The notes: generated from the letters alone by a model not told the origin. A stretch of 64,000 bases of DNA from Planctomicrobium piriforme (GCF_900113665.1 NZ_FOQD01000008.1:124001-188000); one strand, 5' to 3'; positions 52,895 through 62,252 are shown, counted from the first letter of the stretch. Numbers and translations are program-made.

Positions 52895-53521
52895 TTATGG
52901 AGATGCGGCTTCAAAACCATTATCGGTGAGTTCGCCAATGGTCAAAATATCTCCGGTGTCAAAACCAACCACGACGCCAATTTGTGTTGAACGTCTTGAT
53001 ATCTCGCTGGGGTTAAGATTTTCCAAGAGAGATCGAGCAGCAAATGCCGCGAAAGCAAGGCACAATGGCCGTGAAGCCTTGTTGTTCAAACCGTTTGGTG
53101 TGCCATAAGCCACGTCCCAAATTTGTTGCAGAGATTTCGAATTTGCAAATGCATTGGGCGGGTAGGGAGTATCTGCCACGAATAGCCAGTCGTACTCAAT
53201 TTTATGTGAGTTGTATTCTTGCATGTAGGCCAAGTACATGTCTAACTGGGTGCCATATTCACGAAGTGGATTGCATAATCCAAAGAACAATCCTTTGAAT
53301 TCTGGAAATGGATCCGGATATTTCCACAGAACGTCAGGAATCCACCCCGAAAGACTTGCAACGTCGGCGTCGTAGTCGATCTTCGCCAGCGCGTCCCAAT
53401 CCCCATGTGGAAAATTGAGTTCGCACAGGCGGATCATCTGCTGCATGGAGTCGCTGACAGAAGCATTGCTTGCGACAAGTTCGTATATCTTCTTGTAAGC
53501 CGCTTCGACATCAAAATTCAT
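52895..53521 (-). CDS. Unknown protein in A+T-richer segment
   Basis: The 208-residue protein (ATG 53521) is not recognised. It is soluble and acidic with many aromatic residues (SGWIPDVLWKYPDPFPEFKG, GTQLDMYLAYMQEYNSHKIE, YDWLFVADTPYPPNAF) and no signal or membrane helix. Codon use is visibly A+T-richer than in both flanking genes, suggesting recent transfer. Size and composition would suit an immunity-type or DUF protein, but no toxin partner is nearby. It converges with the dehydrogenase gene. Confidence 0.7.
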   Translation of the reverse strand: MNFDVEAAYKKIYELVASNASVSDSMQQMIRLCELNFPHGDWDALAKIDYDADVASLSGWIPDVLWKYPDPFPEFKGLFFGLCNPLREYGTQLDMYLAYMQEYNSHKIEYDWLFVADTPYPPNAFANSKSLQQIWDVAYGTPNGLNNKASRPLCLAFAAFAARSLLENLNPSEISRRSTQIGVVVGFDTGDILTIGELTDNGFEAASP

Positions 53522-53627
53522 CGCGCGCTCTAACGTACGAAAAATGGTCAAGGCATATGTCTGCCGATGCCAACTCCGTTTCTCGCGTTACGTTCGCGAT
53601 TCGTCAAGCCGGCCTGTGTTGAAGAAA

Positions 53628-54986
53628 TCACGCCGCAGCGCTGTGTCCCATATCTCCCCGGTTGCGGGCGGTCAGCAGGTGGATGGCGGCGGTCAGGCCG
53701 TGCAGGGCGTCGTCGATCTTCTGCGTTTCGTGAATGACCCGAAGGTTCTTCGCGAGAACGGTCTGCACTTCCAGTAGCTTGCCTTCTCCCTGGTGAATCC
53801 CATGCAGGGCTTCGACCAGTTCGCCGACTCCGTCGCGGAGCATGAGAGCCCGTTCGAGTGTCGAGTCGACGTGTGAGAGTAGCTTGGACTGACGGCCGTC
53901 GAGGGTTTCGACCATCTGCAGCAGCCGGCCTTCGCGGACGGCGTCGAATTCTTCGTGCCGCACGCTGAGATCCTGCAACGCCTGCTTCCATTCGTCCGCA
54001 TGCTGCTTGTGAGCTGCAATCCTCTGGGTCTCCAGCGATTCATGTCGGGCGTTGAGCGCGGTGAGGGCGGTGTTCCACGCCTGAGTGTCCTGTTGTTGCC
54101 GTGCGTCGAATTTGCTGAGGACGCCGTCGAACGCCTGGATCCACAATTCAGTGTGCCGGCCCAGCGTGTTGGCGATCATCGCCAGGGCTTCGTCGTTGGC
54201 AGACTTGAGGGCAGCCAGGAACGGCGTCAGGTTGCCGTCCTTGATTTCAAAGCGGTTCATCAGTTCCCGGTCAGAAAGCCGGTCGATCTGATGCACGTAG
54301 CCTTTCTCGATTCGCTCGCACAGAAACAGGGCGAACATCATCGACATCGCCGCCGCGAGGGCAGTGGTCGTGGTGTTGAACGCCTGACCCATCTCGCCCA
54401 CCACCACCGGCAGTTTCTCAGCCATCTCGTCGAACGAAATGCCGCTCAACGCGGTGCCGAAGTGGACCACCGTGCCCAAAAAGCCCAGCACGGGTGTCAC
54501 GGCGATAATGAAGCGGGGGAGCGTGTAGTTGCTGTAGGTGATGTCTTCGTCTTGCGCCGCCAGGTAGTGCAGGTGCTCGCGGAAGTCTTCCGCTGACCCC
54601 TTCTGAACGACGTATTCGAGGGCGCTGCTGAGGCGTTTGCCGACGCGCGATTCCCGCAGCCAGCGGGGACGTGAGCGGATGTTTTCCAGCATCGCCAGCG
54701 CGTGGGACGCCGGTTCTTTGCCTTGTCGGGGGGGCAGCCAGTTTTCCCGCAGGGCCAGCAGGTCGCGGGGGAAGCTCAGCATTCGCAGCAGAATGTCGAC
54801 GACGCCCCAGATCCACAGCGTCACGATCACATACTCGACGACATGTTCCGTCGTGTAGTGATGCAGCACCGAGTCGTGCATCGACGGGTGGTGAATCACC
54901 GCATAGAACCCGATCGTGCACATGCCCCCCAGAATCAACGAGGGGTCGAGCATGCGCAGAAAGAAGTTTTTGCGATTCGCAGACAT
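53628..54986 (-). CDS. MotA/TolQ/ExbB-like protein with long helical tail
   Basis: The 452-residue protein has two N-terminal membrane helices (PSLILGGMCTIGFYAVIHHP, VVEYVIVTLWIWGVVDILLR), then a MotA/TolQ/ExbB core with two more (RFIIAVTPVLGFLGTVVHFG, TTTALAAAMSMMFALFLCER), including the conserved TP.LG..GTV motif. From about residue 240 it continues as a long helix/coiled coil (WIQAFDGVLSKFDARQQQDT, LQMVETLDGRQSKLLSHVDS). Normal MotA and TolQ lack such a tail. Proton-channel partners (MotB, TolR or ExbD type) are not adjacent. The architecture recalls ZorA of the Zorya defence system, but no ZorB or ZorC-E genes follow. Confidence 0.85.
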   Translation of the reverse strand: MSANRKNFFLRMLDPSLILGGMCTIGFYAVIHHPSMHDSVLHHYTTEHVVEYVIVTLWIWGVVDILLRMLSFPRDLLALRENWLPPRQGKEPASHALAMLENIRSRPRWLRESRVGKRLSSALEYVVQKGSAEDFREHLHYLAAQDEDITYSNYTLPRFIIAVTPVLGFLGTVVHFGTALSGISFDEMAEKLPVVVGEMGQAFNTTTTALAAAMSMMFALFLCERIEKGYVHQIDRLSDRELMNRFEIKDGNLTPFLAALKSANDEALAMIANTLGRHTELWIQAFDGVLSKFDARQQQDTQAWNTALTALNARHESLETQRIAAHKQHADEWKQALQDLSVRHEEFDAVREGRLLQMVETLDGRQSKLLSHVDSTLERALMLRDGVGELVEALHGIHQGEGKLLEVQTVLAKNLRVIHETQKIDDALHGLTAAIHLLTARNRGDMGHSAAA

Positions 54987-55420
54987 GTGCAGTGCATTTC
55001 AGTTGTGGCGTCGGGTCGCGGCAGGCCTGAAAAAAGGGGGCCAAACGACGAACGCCCGGTCAGTTCGCCGGTGATTTCGCGCGGGCCTTATAGCGTGGCC
55101 GCGGTTTTCGACTCAATCCGAAGTTCGCCCCGGCCAGTCCATCGACCATTAGATCTCCCATTTCCGGCCATTCCTGCGCCCGGAAAGTCCTCGTCGAACA
55201 CCCATTTTCGATCAGAGTCCGCTGATGCGACCGGAGTTCTCAGTTGTCAGGCGTCAGTTCACAGTCAGGTGAGACCAGTTGAATGAGCAGAGACAGGAAA
55301 CCGACTGCAGGACTGATCACTGAAAACTGACAACTGAAAACTTCGTTCCACTCGACACTCCACTCTCCCGCACCCTACGATCCCGTCTCACAAGCAGGGA
55401 AAAAGGACGAGAGAAACGAC
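54987..55420. other. Divergent gap with CAGTTTTCAGT-type repeat, copy 3
   Basis: The gap separates the MotA-like gene (minus) and the ABC-F gene (plus). At 55236-55267 lies GTTCTCAGTTGTCAGGCGTC and at 55313-55341 its rough complement (CTGATCACTGAAAACTGACA), together an inverted repeat of the family also present at 24552 and 48298. It is the only member that lies upstream rather than downstream of both neighbours. The rest (54987-55235) shows no gene or clear promoter. The ABC-F ATG is preceded by an AAGGACGAG ribosome site. Confidence 0.6.
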
Positions 55421-57217
55421 ATGGCAGTGCTGTTGCAGATCAGGGATGCGGTCAAAAGCTTCGGGGACCAGAAGCTGCTCGACGAAGCGAGCGCCACCAT
55501 TTATGACGGGGTGAAGGTCGGCTTCGTCGGGCGTAACGGCGCTGGCAAGTCGACGCTGCTCAAGGCTCTCCTCGCCGAGGAAGAACTCGACAGCGGGGAG
55601 ATCATCCGCAATCCGAAACTTCGGGTCGGCTATCTCCGCCAGCACGATCCGTTTCTCCCCGGCGAAAATGCTTTGCAGTTCCTGATGCGCGATTCCGGGC
55701 AGCCGGACTGGAAGTGCGGCGAAGTCGCCGGCGAATTCGAGATCAAAGGGGCTTATCTCGAAGGCCCGATCTCGGCTCTCTCCGGCGGATGGCAGACTCG
55801 CGTGAAGCTGGCGGCCCTGCTGCTGCACGAACCGAACCTGCTGCTGCTGGACGAACCGACGAACTTCCTCGACTTACGCACGCAGATTCTCCTCGAACAC
55901 TTTCTCAAGCATTTCGAAGAAGCCTGCCTGATCGTCTCGCACGACCGGGCGTTTCTGGGAGCGACCTGTACGCAGACCCTCGACCTCACACGCGGCAAGC
56001 TGACGCTGTACCCAGGTCCGATCGAGGATTACCTGCAGTATCGGGACGACCGCCGTGAACACGACGAACGGGCGAACGCCGCCGTCGTCGCCAAGCAGAA
56101 ACAACTGCAGAAGTTCATCGACAAGAACAAAGCCCGGGCCAGTACAGCCACCCGGGCGAAATCCAAGGAAAAGCAGCTCGAGAAGCTGCAGACCGTGGAT
56201 ATTGCCGCTGATGAGCCAACGCCAAACATGCGGGCTCCCATTGTCACGCCGCGGCAGGGGCCGGCAGTGCGCTGCATGGAACTGGCGATTGGCTACGGCG
56301 ACTACGCTGTCGCCAAAGGAATCAATCTGGAGATCGATCACGGTCAACGGGCAGCGATCGTCGGGGACAACGGCCAGGGGAAAACGACGCTGCTGCGAAC
56401 CATCGTCGATTCTCTACCGCCGGTGTCAGGCGAAGTCCGCTGGGGCTACGGCTGCGAGATCGGCGTTTATGCCCAGCACGTCTACAGCAGCCTGCCGCCG
56501 GATCAGACCGTCCTCGAGTACCTCGACCGCGTGGCGAAGCCGGGGACGACCACTCAGGAAGTTCTGGCCGGGGCAGGCGCACTGCTGTTTCGCGGCGGAC
56601 ATGTGAAGAAGAAGGTCTCGGTGCTGTCCGGGGGTGAACGAGCCCGACTCTGTATGGCCGGCCTGCTTCTGGGCACCTACAACGTCCTGATCCTCGACGA
56701 ACCAGGCAACCATCTCGATGTGGAAACGGTTGAGTCACTGACGAGCGCCCTGCTCAACTACAAGGGCACCGTCATCTTCACCAGCCACGACCGACACTTC
56801 ATGAAGAACGTGGCGACATCGGTGATCGAAGTCCGCGACGGGTCCGCCCGAAATTACGGGGGGGACTACGACGCCTACGTTTATGCGGTGAACAAGGAAA
56901 TCGAACAGGGAGAACGGGAACTCGCCGCCGCCCGAAAGAAACTCGCCGGCCCTCCTGTCGAGAAATTGGGCAAGGTTGCCAAACCGGCGGTCGTCAAAGA
57001 CGAACGCGCCCTTCGCAAGGAAATGACCAACCTCGAACGGACGATCGCGAAGCTGGACCAGCAGAAAAAAGACCTGAACGCCCAACTTCTGCAGTCCACC
57101 GACCCCAAAAAGGCTCTCAAACTGCACGAAGAGCTGACCACCGTCACCGAACAGCTCAGCAACTCAGAAGACCGCTGGTGCGAAATCCAGGCAGACCTGG
57201 AAGGCTGGGACGTGTAG
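55421..57217 (+). CDS. ABC-F family ATPase (Uup/EttA type)
   Basis: The 598-residue soluble protein has two ATPase domains and no membrane part, as expected for ABC-F proteins that act at the ribosome. Domain 1: Walker A GFVGRNGAGKSTLLKALL, signature LSGGWQTRVKLAALLL, Walker B LLLLDEPTNFLDLRTQ. Domain 2: VGDNGQGKTTLLRTIVDSLP, LSGGERARLCMAGLLLG, LILDEPGNHLDVETV. The linker (about residues 215-275) is charged. A coiled-coil C-terminal tail (ALRKEMTNLERTIAKLDQQK) matches Uup-like members. Single-gene unit followed by the repeat-filled gap. Confidence 0.94.
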   Translation: MAVLLQIRDAVKSFGDQKLLDEASATIYDGVKVGFVGRNGAGKSTLLKALLAEEELDSGEIIRNPKLRVGYLRQHDPFLPGENALQFLMRDSGQPDWKCGEVAGEFEIKGAYLEGPISALSGGWQTRVKLAALLLHEPNLLLLDEPTNFLDLRTQILLEHFLKHFEEACLIVSHDRAFLGATCTQTLDLTRGKLTLYPGPIEDYLQYRDDRREHDERANAAVVAKQKQLQKFIDKNKARASTATRAKSKEKQLEKLQTVDIAADEPTPNMRAPIVTPRQGPAVRCMELAIGYGDYAVAKGINLEIDHGQRAAIVGDNGQGKTTLLRTIVDSLPPVSGEVRWGYGCEIGVYAQHVYSSLPPDQTVLEYLDRVAKPGTTTQEVLAGAGALLFRGGHVKKKVSVLSGGERARLCMAGLLLGTYNVLILDEPGNHLDVETVESLTSALLNYKGTVIFTSHDRHFMKNVATSVIEVRDGSARNYGGDYDAYVYAVNKEIEQGERELAAARKKLAGPPVEKLGKVAKPAVVKDERALRKEMTNLERTIAKLDQQKKDLNAQLLQSTDPKKALKLHEELTTVTEQLSNSEDRWCEIQADLEGWDV

Positions 57218-57633
57218 TTGGGTGGGCTGGAGACGGTAGGGGCACTACAGGACGGGTGGGATTTGTCATTGGTCAATGGTCATTTGTCATTGGGCCATTG
57301 AGGGGAGTCGCGAGACCTGAGGCGTGAGGCTTGAGGGAGAGGGGGACGAAGTTCGAAGCATTGATATTTTTCCCTCAAGCCTCAGGTCTCAAGCCTCAGG
57401 TCTCAAGCCTCATCCCTCTTTCTGGCTCTGGACACTCGACTCTCGACACTGGACTCATTTGCATCATTTACAAAATGGTCTTTTCCCATTTTCTCATCGA
57501 CGGTAGACTCCTGCACAGTCGCCTGAGCTGGTGTGGAGAGGATCCGATCCGGCTGGGCGATCTTCGGTAGCGGTCACCTCGGTGAATGCTGCCGGTGACA
57601 ATGGACTGTTGACGGGGAAAGGATTCCGCACCC
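57218..57633. other. Repeat-filled gap after ABC-F gene
   Basis: Three stutter elements fill this 416-base gap: GTCATTGGTCAATGGTCATT (57265-57290), a near-perfect long inverted repeat whose left arm GAGACCTGAGGC...GGCTTGAGGGA (57312-57338) faces tandem CCTCAAGCCTCAGGTCTCAA units (57371-57411), and a third stutter CTGGACACTCGACTCTCGAC (57426-57445). A plausible terminator for the ABC-F gene is the inverted repeat. No gene is seen; short frames here are shadows. Confidence 0.65.
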
Positions 57634-58932
57634 ATGTCTCGCCAAGGTTTTCGTTTCGTCCATGCCACATGCCTGTGCCTGGATGAACATCTGACAGGGA
57701 CAGGCGCGCTTTCCGCCGAAGACCGGCAACTTGCTGAAGACGCCACCTTCCGTGCCTGGGACGGCATTGTCGAAACCTGCATCGGCGCTCAGGTCGAGTT
57801 TCTGCTGCTGACCGGCAACTCATTCAACACCAAAACGAACAGCCTCCGCGCTCGCGTTGCGCTGGAAAAGGGCTTTGAAAAACTCGCGGCGCAGCACATC
57901 TCGGTCTTCGTTGTGCCCGGCACTCTCGATCCGGCGACAGGCTGGAAGAAGAACGTGCATCTGCCGCCGAACGTCACGCTGCTCGGCGAAGACGATCAAG
58001 AGCCGGTCGCCGTCATGCGCGATCAACGGGTGATGGCTTCGATCTTCGTCGTCGCCACTCCCAACTCGGATGAAACGCGCTGGAGCGATGCCGGTCCCGC
58101 CGCACTGTCAAGACACCAGACGCCGTTTCGCATCGGCCTTGTGGCCGCTGGCACGCCGCTCCATTGGTCCAACGGCCAGCCGCTGCCAGCTGCTGCTCCC
58201 GGCAACAGTTCCGCCGCCGCAACGCTCGTGCAGGCGGCCATCGATCATCACACCAACTACATCGCCCTCGGCGATGGCCTCCCCCGCACGGAGTACTTCA
58301 AAGGCGGTATCGCCCACGACCCCGGCTGTGCTCAGGCGTTGTCGCGTCAGGTGACCGGTTCGCGCGGCTGCACTGTCATCAATGTCGACAGTGACGGCGA
58401 TGTCACGCTGGATTCCGTCGCGGTCGCGCCGATTCGCTGGGAAGAGATCCCCGTCTCCATCGAATCACACAACAACCAGAACGACCTCACCGAGCGTATG
58501 GCGCTCGCCATGATGGAACTGACGCCCGACAACGACGAGCGGTTGTGGATCGTGACCTGGCGTCTGTCCGGATCCGGCCCGCTGTTCGATTCGCTTTCGG
58601 CCGGCCCGGCACAGCAGGAACTGTGGAAGAAGCTCGAGTCGGAACTGACAGGCGAAAAGCAGGTTCGCCGCCTGCATCGTCTGGAACGCAGCGTCGATCG
58701 GCCCATGCCGGCGACGCCGCAAAAAGTTGGCGAGACCCGACTGTTGCAGGACTTTCAGGCCATCCTGCATGAATCGGGGGACGCACTGCTCGATCAGGTC
58801 CGCCGGGAACTGCTGGAACTGGACTGGATGAAGCACCACGACGCCCGCGCCATCCGCGAGGTGCTGAATCAGTTGTCGCGACCGGGGGTCTTTCGTCGCA
58901 CACAGGCCGTGGCGGCGCATTGGTTGGAATAA
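57634..58932 (+). CDS. SbcD/YhaO-like protein with degenerate metal sites
   Basis: The 432-residue protein has the fold pattern of Mre11/SbcD-type phosphoesterases, and its partner gene is a YhaN-like ATPase. Each metal-binding motif is altered: SDxHL reads TCLCL (residues 12-16), GDLFD reads GNSFN (61-65), GNHD reads GTLD (96-99), and the LGHxH motif reads LGDGL. Flanking family residues (FRFVHA, VEFLLLTGNSFNTK, HISVFVVPGTLDPA, HTNYIALGDG) are kept, so it is a real homologue. It should bind no catalytic manganese and may act as structural partner or DNA-binding clamp. The C-terminal part (LLQDFQAILHESGDALLDQV) likely docks the ATPase. A short spacer precedes the ATPase gene. Confidence 0.85.
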   Translation: MSRQGFRFVHATCLCLDEHLTGTGALSAEDRQLAEDATFRAWDGIVETCIGAQVEFLLLTGNSFNTKTNSLRARVALEKGFEKLAAQHISVFVVPGTLDPATGWKKNVHLPPNVTLLGEDDQEPVAVMRDQRVMASIFVVATPNSDETRWSDAGPAALSRHQTPFRIGLVAAGTPLHWSNGQPLPAAAPGNSSAAATLVQAAIDHHTNYIALGDGLPRTEYFKGGIAHDPGCAQALSRQVTGSRGCTVINVDSDGDVTLDSVAVAPIRWEEIPVSIESHNNQNDLTERMALAMMELTPDNDERLWIVTWRLSGSGPLFDSLSAGPAQQELWKKLESELTGEKQVRRLHRLERSVDRPMPATPQKVGETRLLQDFQAILHESGDALLDQVRRELLELDWMKHHDARAIREVLNQLSRPGVFRRTQAVAAHWLE

Positions 58933-58984
58933 AGGCCGTTCGTCGGCAGTCCGCTGACGATCGACACTTCGAGGATTGGGTTCG

Positions 58985-61900
58985 ATGCAGCTTCGCGAAA
59001 TCGAAATTGACCGGTTCGGAATCTGGCAGGATGTGACGTTGCCGTTCAACGAACGGGGCATCACCGTGCTGTACGGTCCGAACGAGGCGGGCAAGTCGAC
59101 CTTGCTCCGTTTTATTCGCGGCGTGCTCTATGGCTTCCTGCCGCACGACGAACGGACGTTCGGTCCCGACGCCCACCCCGTCGAGTGCAGCGGCACGCTC
59201 CGCCTGCAGCACATGGGCAAGGAATACCGCCTGCGCCGCACCTCGCAGCCCGGAACTCGAGGCCGTCTCGAAATCAACGGCCGCATCGTCCGCGAAGACG
59301 ATCCGCTGCTGAAGACAATCGTCAGCGATACCCGCGAAGCAATGTTCCAGAACATCTTCGCCATCGGCCTGCCGGAGTTACAGCAGTTGGCGACGCTCAG
59401 CGGCGATGAAATCGCCCAGCACATCTATGGACTCTCGCTCGGCCCGGAAGGGGACCAGCTCTTCCGCGCTCAGGCCGGCTTCGCCGAAGACGAACGGCGG
59501 ATGATCAACCCTGCCGCGAAGGAAGGCGAACTCTTCTCCCACGCCAATCGCCTCGCCCAGATCGACAAGGAGCTGGCCCGTCACGCGCCGGCGACCGAGA
59601 AGCACAACAAGTTGCAGCTCCAGTTGCGGAAGTCGGAAGACGAAATCGCCGCGGTTCAGGCGCGACATGCCGACGCCGAACACGAACTTCGCGGGCGGCT
59701 GTTCCTCAGTCGGGTCTGGGGGCCGTGGAAAAAAGAACGGGAACTTCGCAAGCAGTTCAACAAACTCCCGAAGGGAGACGTTGACCGCGAGATCCTCAAT
59801 CGCTTCGATCAAACGGAACTTGAACTCTCGGAAGTCGACGAAAAACGGCAGTCGCTGATCGCTGAGGCCAAGCAACTGCAGACTGACGCGGAAGCGATTC
59901 CGAGCCGGCCGGAACTGGAAGAGCATGCCTGTGCGATCCAGAACCTGTTCGAAAAATCGCGGACGATGCAGGCTCTCGATCAGACGCTGACCGGAATCAA
60001 GACCGGGTACGATCAGACCCAGCACAACGTCAACGAAATGCTCGGCAAGCTCGAAGGCCGCTGGGATCTGCGCCGTCTCGAACAAACCGACCTGGGACCG
60101 GCGGTCTATCAGCGGCTATGGACTCAGGCCGGAAATTACCGTCAGGCGATTCGTGCCCGCGCCCGCCATATTCAACGCTACAAACGCGGGACCGCCGCAC
60201 TGCGGGCGCTCCGTGCGGAATGGAAGACGCACACGAAAGATCTCGGCAAGCTGACCATTGCCGACGCCCGCAAAGTGCTGCAGAAGCGGCTGCACGAGAT
60301 GGAAGAGTTGCGGGGCCTGAAGGTCCGTCGCGACCATCTCCGCAAAGCGCTCGAACTGCTCAACCGCGACTTCGGGCCGAAGATTGTCGAACGGGAATTG
60401 CCGCCGTTCTTCTGGATGATCCACAGCTTCTTCATGTTTGCCGGCTGTGTCCTGCTGGTCGCCGGACTCTATGCCGCACTGCATGGCTACACGGGCATCG
60501 TGGCTGGTCGGGCGACCGCCTGGATCGTGGGCGCCTGTTTCGCACTGCTCGGCTTCGCCTCGATGGGGACCGTCTGGGCGATGAAGGAATACTTCCAGAC
60601 CGTGGAATTCGCCACGCCTGACACCGACGCCGAAAGGGAATCGCTCGAACACGAATTGCATCGGGTGGAACAGGCAATCGACCGCATCCTCCGCCGTGAC
60701 GCCGCACAACAACTGCCGCCGTCACCGCCAGTGCAACCGGGGCCAGTGTCTGCGGCTACCGCTCAGCCTGTTCCCCCACCTGCGCCGCTGAGTGATGAAG
60801 AAATCATCCGACGCATTCGTCAACAGTTGACGGAGCTCGATCAGCACGAGCCGATCGGCCGCAAGATTGACGATTTGCGTCTGCGACTGAGCAGTCTGCG
60901 GCAGTCGCTGCAGGAACAGCAGCGGAACCTGGGCCGTGCCCGTCGTGACTGGACCGAAACGCTCCGCCGCATCGGACTCGCGGAAACGCTCAAGGTCTCG
61001 CAGGCGTTCGAGCAATGCCAGGTCATCACCGATGCCAAGCAGTTGCTGCGCGAGCAGGATTCTCGCAACGAGAAGGAAATCTATCAGCGTCAGGAACTGG
61101 ACGCCTACTATCGGCAGATTCGGGAGCTGTCGACGAAACTCGAAGCTCATGACTTCCGCTTGAACGATCCTTATACGGCGCTCGCCGAATGGGACCGGGA
61201 ACTCAAGCTGCAGGGAGAACGCCGACGCGAACGGACCCGACTGCGACAGACCGCCAAGGAAAAACGCCAGGAAGCCGCACAGCTCGTCGAGCGGATCGAA
61301 CACATGCGTCGCGACCGGACGACGCTCCTCAAGCGGCTGGGTGTCGATGGACGGGACGAGATCATCCTCAAACTGGCCGCGATTGATGAACGCAACACGC
61401 TCGAACATCAGCTCAAGACGCTGACTCAGGAAATCCAGCAGTTGGCCGAAGCTGAACCGGAACTGGCCGTCGTTGAAGAGGATCTCATCAGCTACGACGA
61501 AACCCAGAACTTCGCCGCAATCGAACGCCTGCGAAACGAGATCGCGCAGTGCGAGGCATCAGTTCGCGGATCTCAGGATGGCATGGGACTGGTGAAACGC
61601 CAGCTCCGCGAGATCGAAGATGACCGCACCCTGAGTTCTCTGCGATTCGATCGCGAACAGGTGCTTCACTCGCTGCGCGAAGCGACCGAGAAATGGGCAG
61701 CCGTGAAACTGGCCGATCAAGTGCTCAATCATCTGCGGCATCGCATCGAACAGGAACGGCAGCCCCGCACTCTCCAGGACGCCTCTGATTACTTGCAGCG
61801 TTTCACCTGCGGAAAGTACACCCGCATCTGGACCCGGCTTGGGGAAAAGGCGCTGCTGGTCGACGACGAAAAAGGTCAGGCCTTCCGCGTCGAACAACTC

Positions 61901-62182
61901 AGCTCGGGTACCCGCGAACAGGTGTTCCTGTCCGTGCGTCTGGCGATGATCCGCGACTTTTCACGACAGGGGATCGAGCTGCCGATGGTCCTCGACGACG
62001 TGACGGTGAACTTCGACCAGACCCGAACGGAAGCGGCGGCCCGCACCTTGATGGAAGTCGCCGATCAGGGACAGCAGATCCTGCTGCTGACCTGTCATTT
62101 GCACTTTGCCCAGATCTTCCAGCAGAGAGGGCACGAACCGATCTGGCTTCCCGCCCTCCGTGCGGAGGCAGCGGTCGGTTGA
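58985..62182 (+). CDS. YhaN-like SMC-type ATPase with membrane hairpin
   Basis: The ATG at 58985 with a GAGGA site is preferred over TTG 58976, giving 1065 residues. The N-terminus (LREIEIDRFGIWQDVTLPF) and Walker A GPNEAGKST (31-39) begin a split ATPase head. Long coiled coils run from about residue 190 to 930, interrupted by two membrane helices near 480-540 (MIHSFFMFAGCVLLVAGLYA, ATAWIVGACFALLGFASMGT). The C-terminal head has the signature LSSGTREQVFLSVRLAMI, Walker B LPMVLDDVTVNFD and the switch His in LLLTCHLHFAQIF. Such proteins pair with YhaO/SbcD-like partners and are related to Rad50. Here the ATPase is intact although the partner nuclease is not. Confidence 0.9.
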   Translation: MQLREIEIDRFGIWQDVTLPFNERGITVLYGPNEAGKSTLLRFIRGVLYGFLPHDERTFGPDAHPVECSGTLRLQHMGKEYRLRRTSQPGTRGRLEINGRIVREDDPLLKTIVSDTREAMFQNIFAIGLPELQQLATLSGDEIAQHIYGLSLGPEGDQLFRAQAGFAEDERRMINPAAKEGELFSHANRLAQIDKELARHAPATEKHNKLQLQLRKSEDEIAAVQARHADAEHELRGRLFLSRVWGPWKKERELRKQFNKLPKGDVDREILNRFDQTELELSEVDEKRQSLIAEAKQLQTDAEAIPSRPELEEHACAIQNLFEKSRTMQALDQTLTGIKTGYDQTQHNVNEMLGKLEGRWDLRRLEQTDLGPAVYQRLWTQAGNYRQAIRARARHIQRYKRGTAALRALRAEWKTHTKDLGKLTIADARKVLQKRLHEMEELRGLKVRRDHLRKALELLNRDFGPKIVERELPPFFWMIHSFFMFAGCVLLVAGLYAALHGYTGIVAGRATAWIVGACFALLGFASMGTVWAMKEYFQTVEFATPDTDAERESLEHELHRVEQAIDRILRRDAAQQLPPSPPVQPGPVSAATAQPVPPPAPLSDEEIIRRIRQQLTELDQHEPIGRKIDDLRLRLSSLRQSLQEQQRNLGRARRDWTETLRRIGLAETLKVSQAFEQCQVITDAKQLLREQDSRNEKEIYQRQELDAYYRQIRELSTKLEAHDFRLNDPYTALAEWDRELKLQGERRRERTRLRQTAKEKRQEAAQLVERIEHMRRDRTTLLKRLGVDGRDEIILKLAAIDERNTLEHQLKTLTQEIQQLAEAEPELAVVEEDLISYDETQNFAAIERLRNEIAQCEASVRGSQDGMGLVKRQLREIEDDRTLSSLRFDREQVLHSLREATEKWAAVKLADQVLNHLRHRIEQERQPRTLQDASDYLQRFTCGKYTRIWTRLGEKALLVDDEKGQAFRVEQLSSGTREQVFLSVRLAMIRDFSRQGIELPMVLDDVTVNFDQTRTEAAARTLMEVADQGQQILLLTCHLHFAQIFQQRGHEPIWLPALRAEAAVG

Positions 62183-62252
62183 AGGAAATCCATCGAGAGC
62201 GTCGCGGCTGAAGATCCTTCAGACAGAAACTTCTCGACGGTTGAAAGCGGTC

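Noticed and set aside
53628..54986. Complete Zorya defence system
   Set aside because: Only a ZorA-like protein is present; no ZorB, ZorC, ZorD or ZorE gene is in the neighbourhood.
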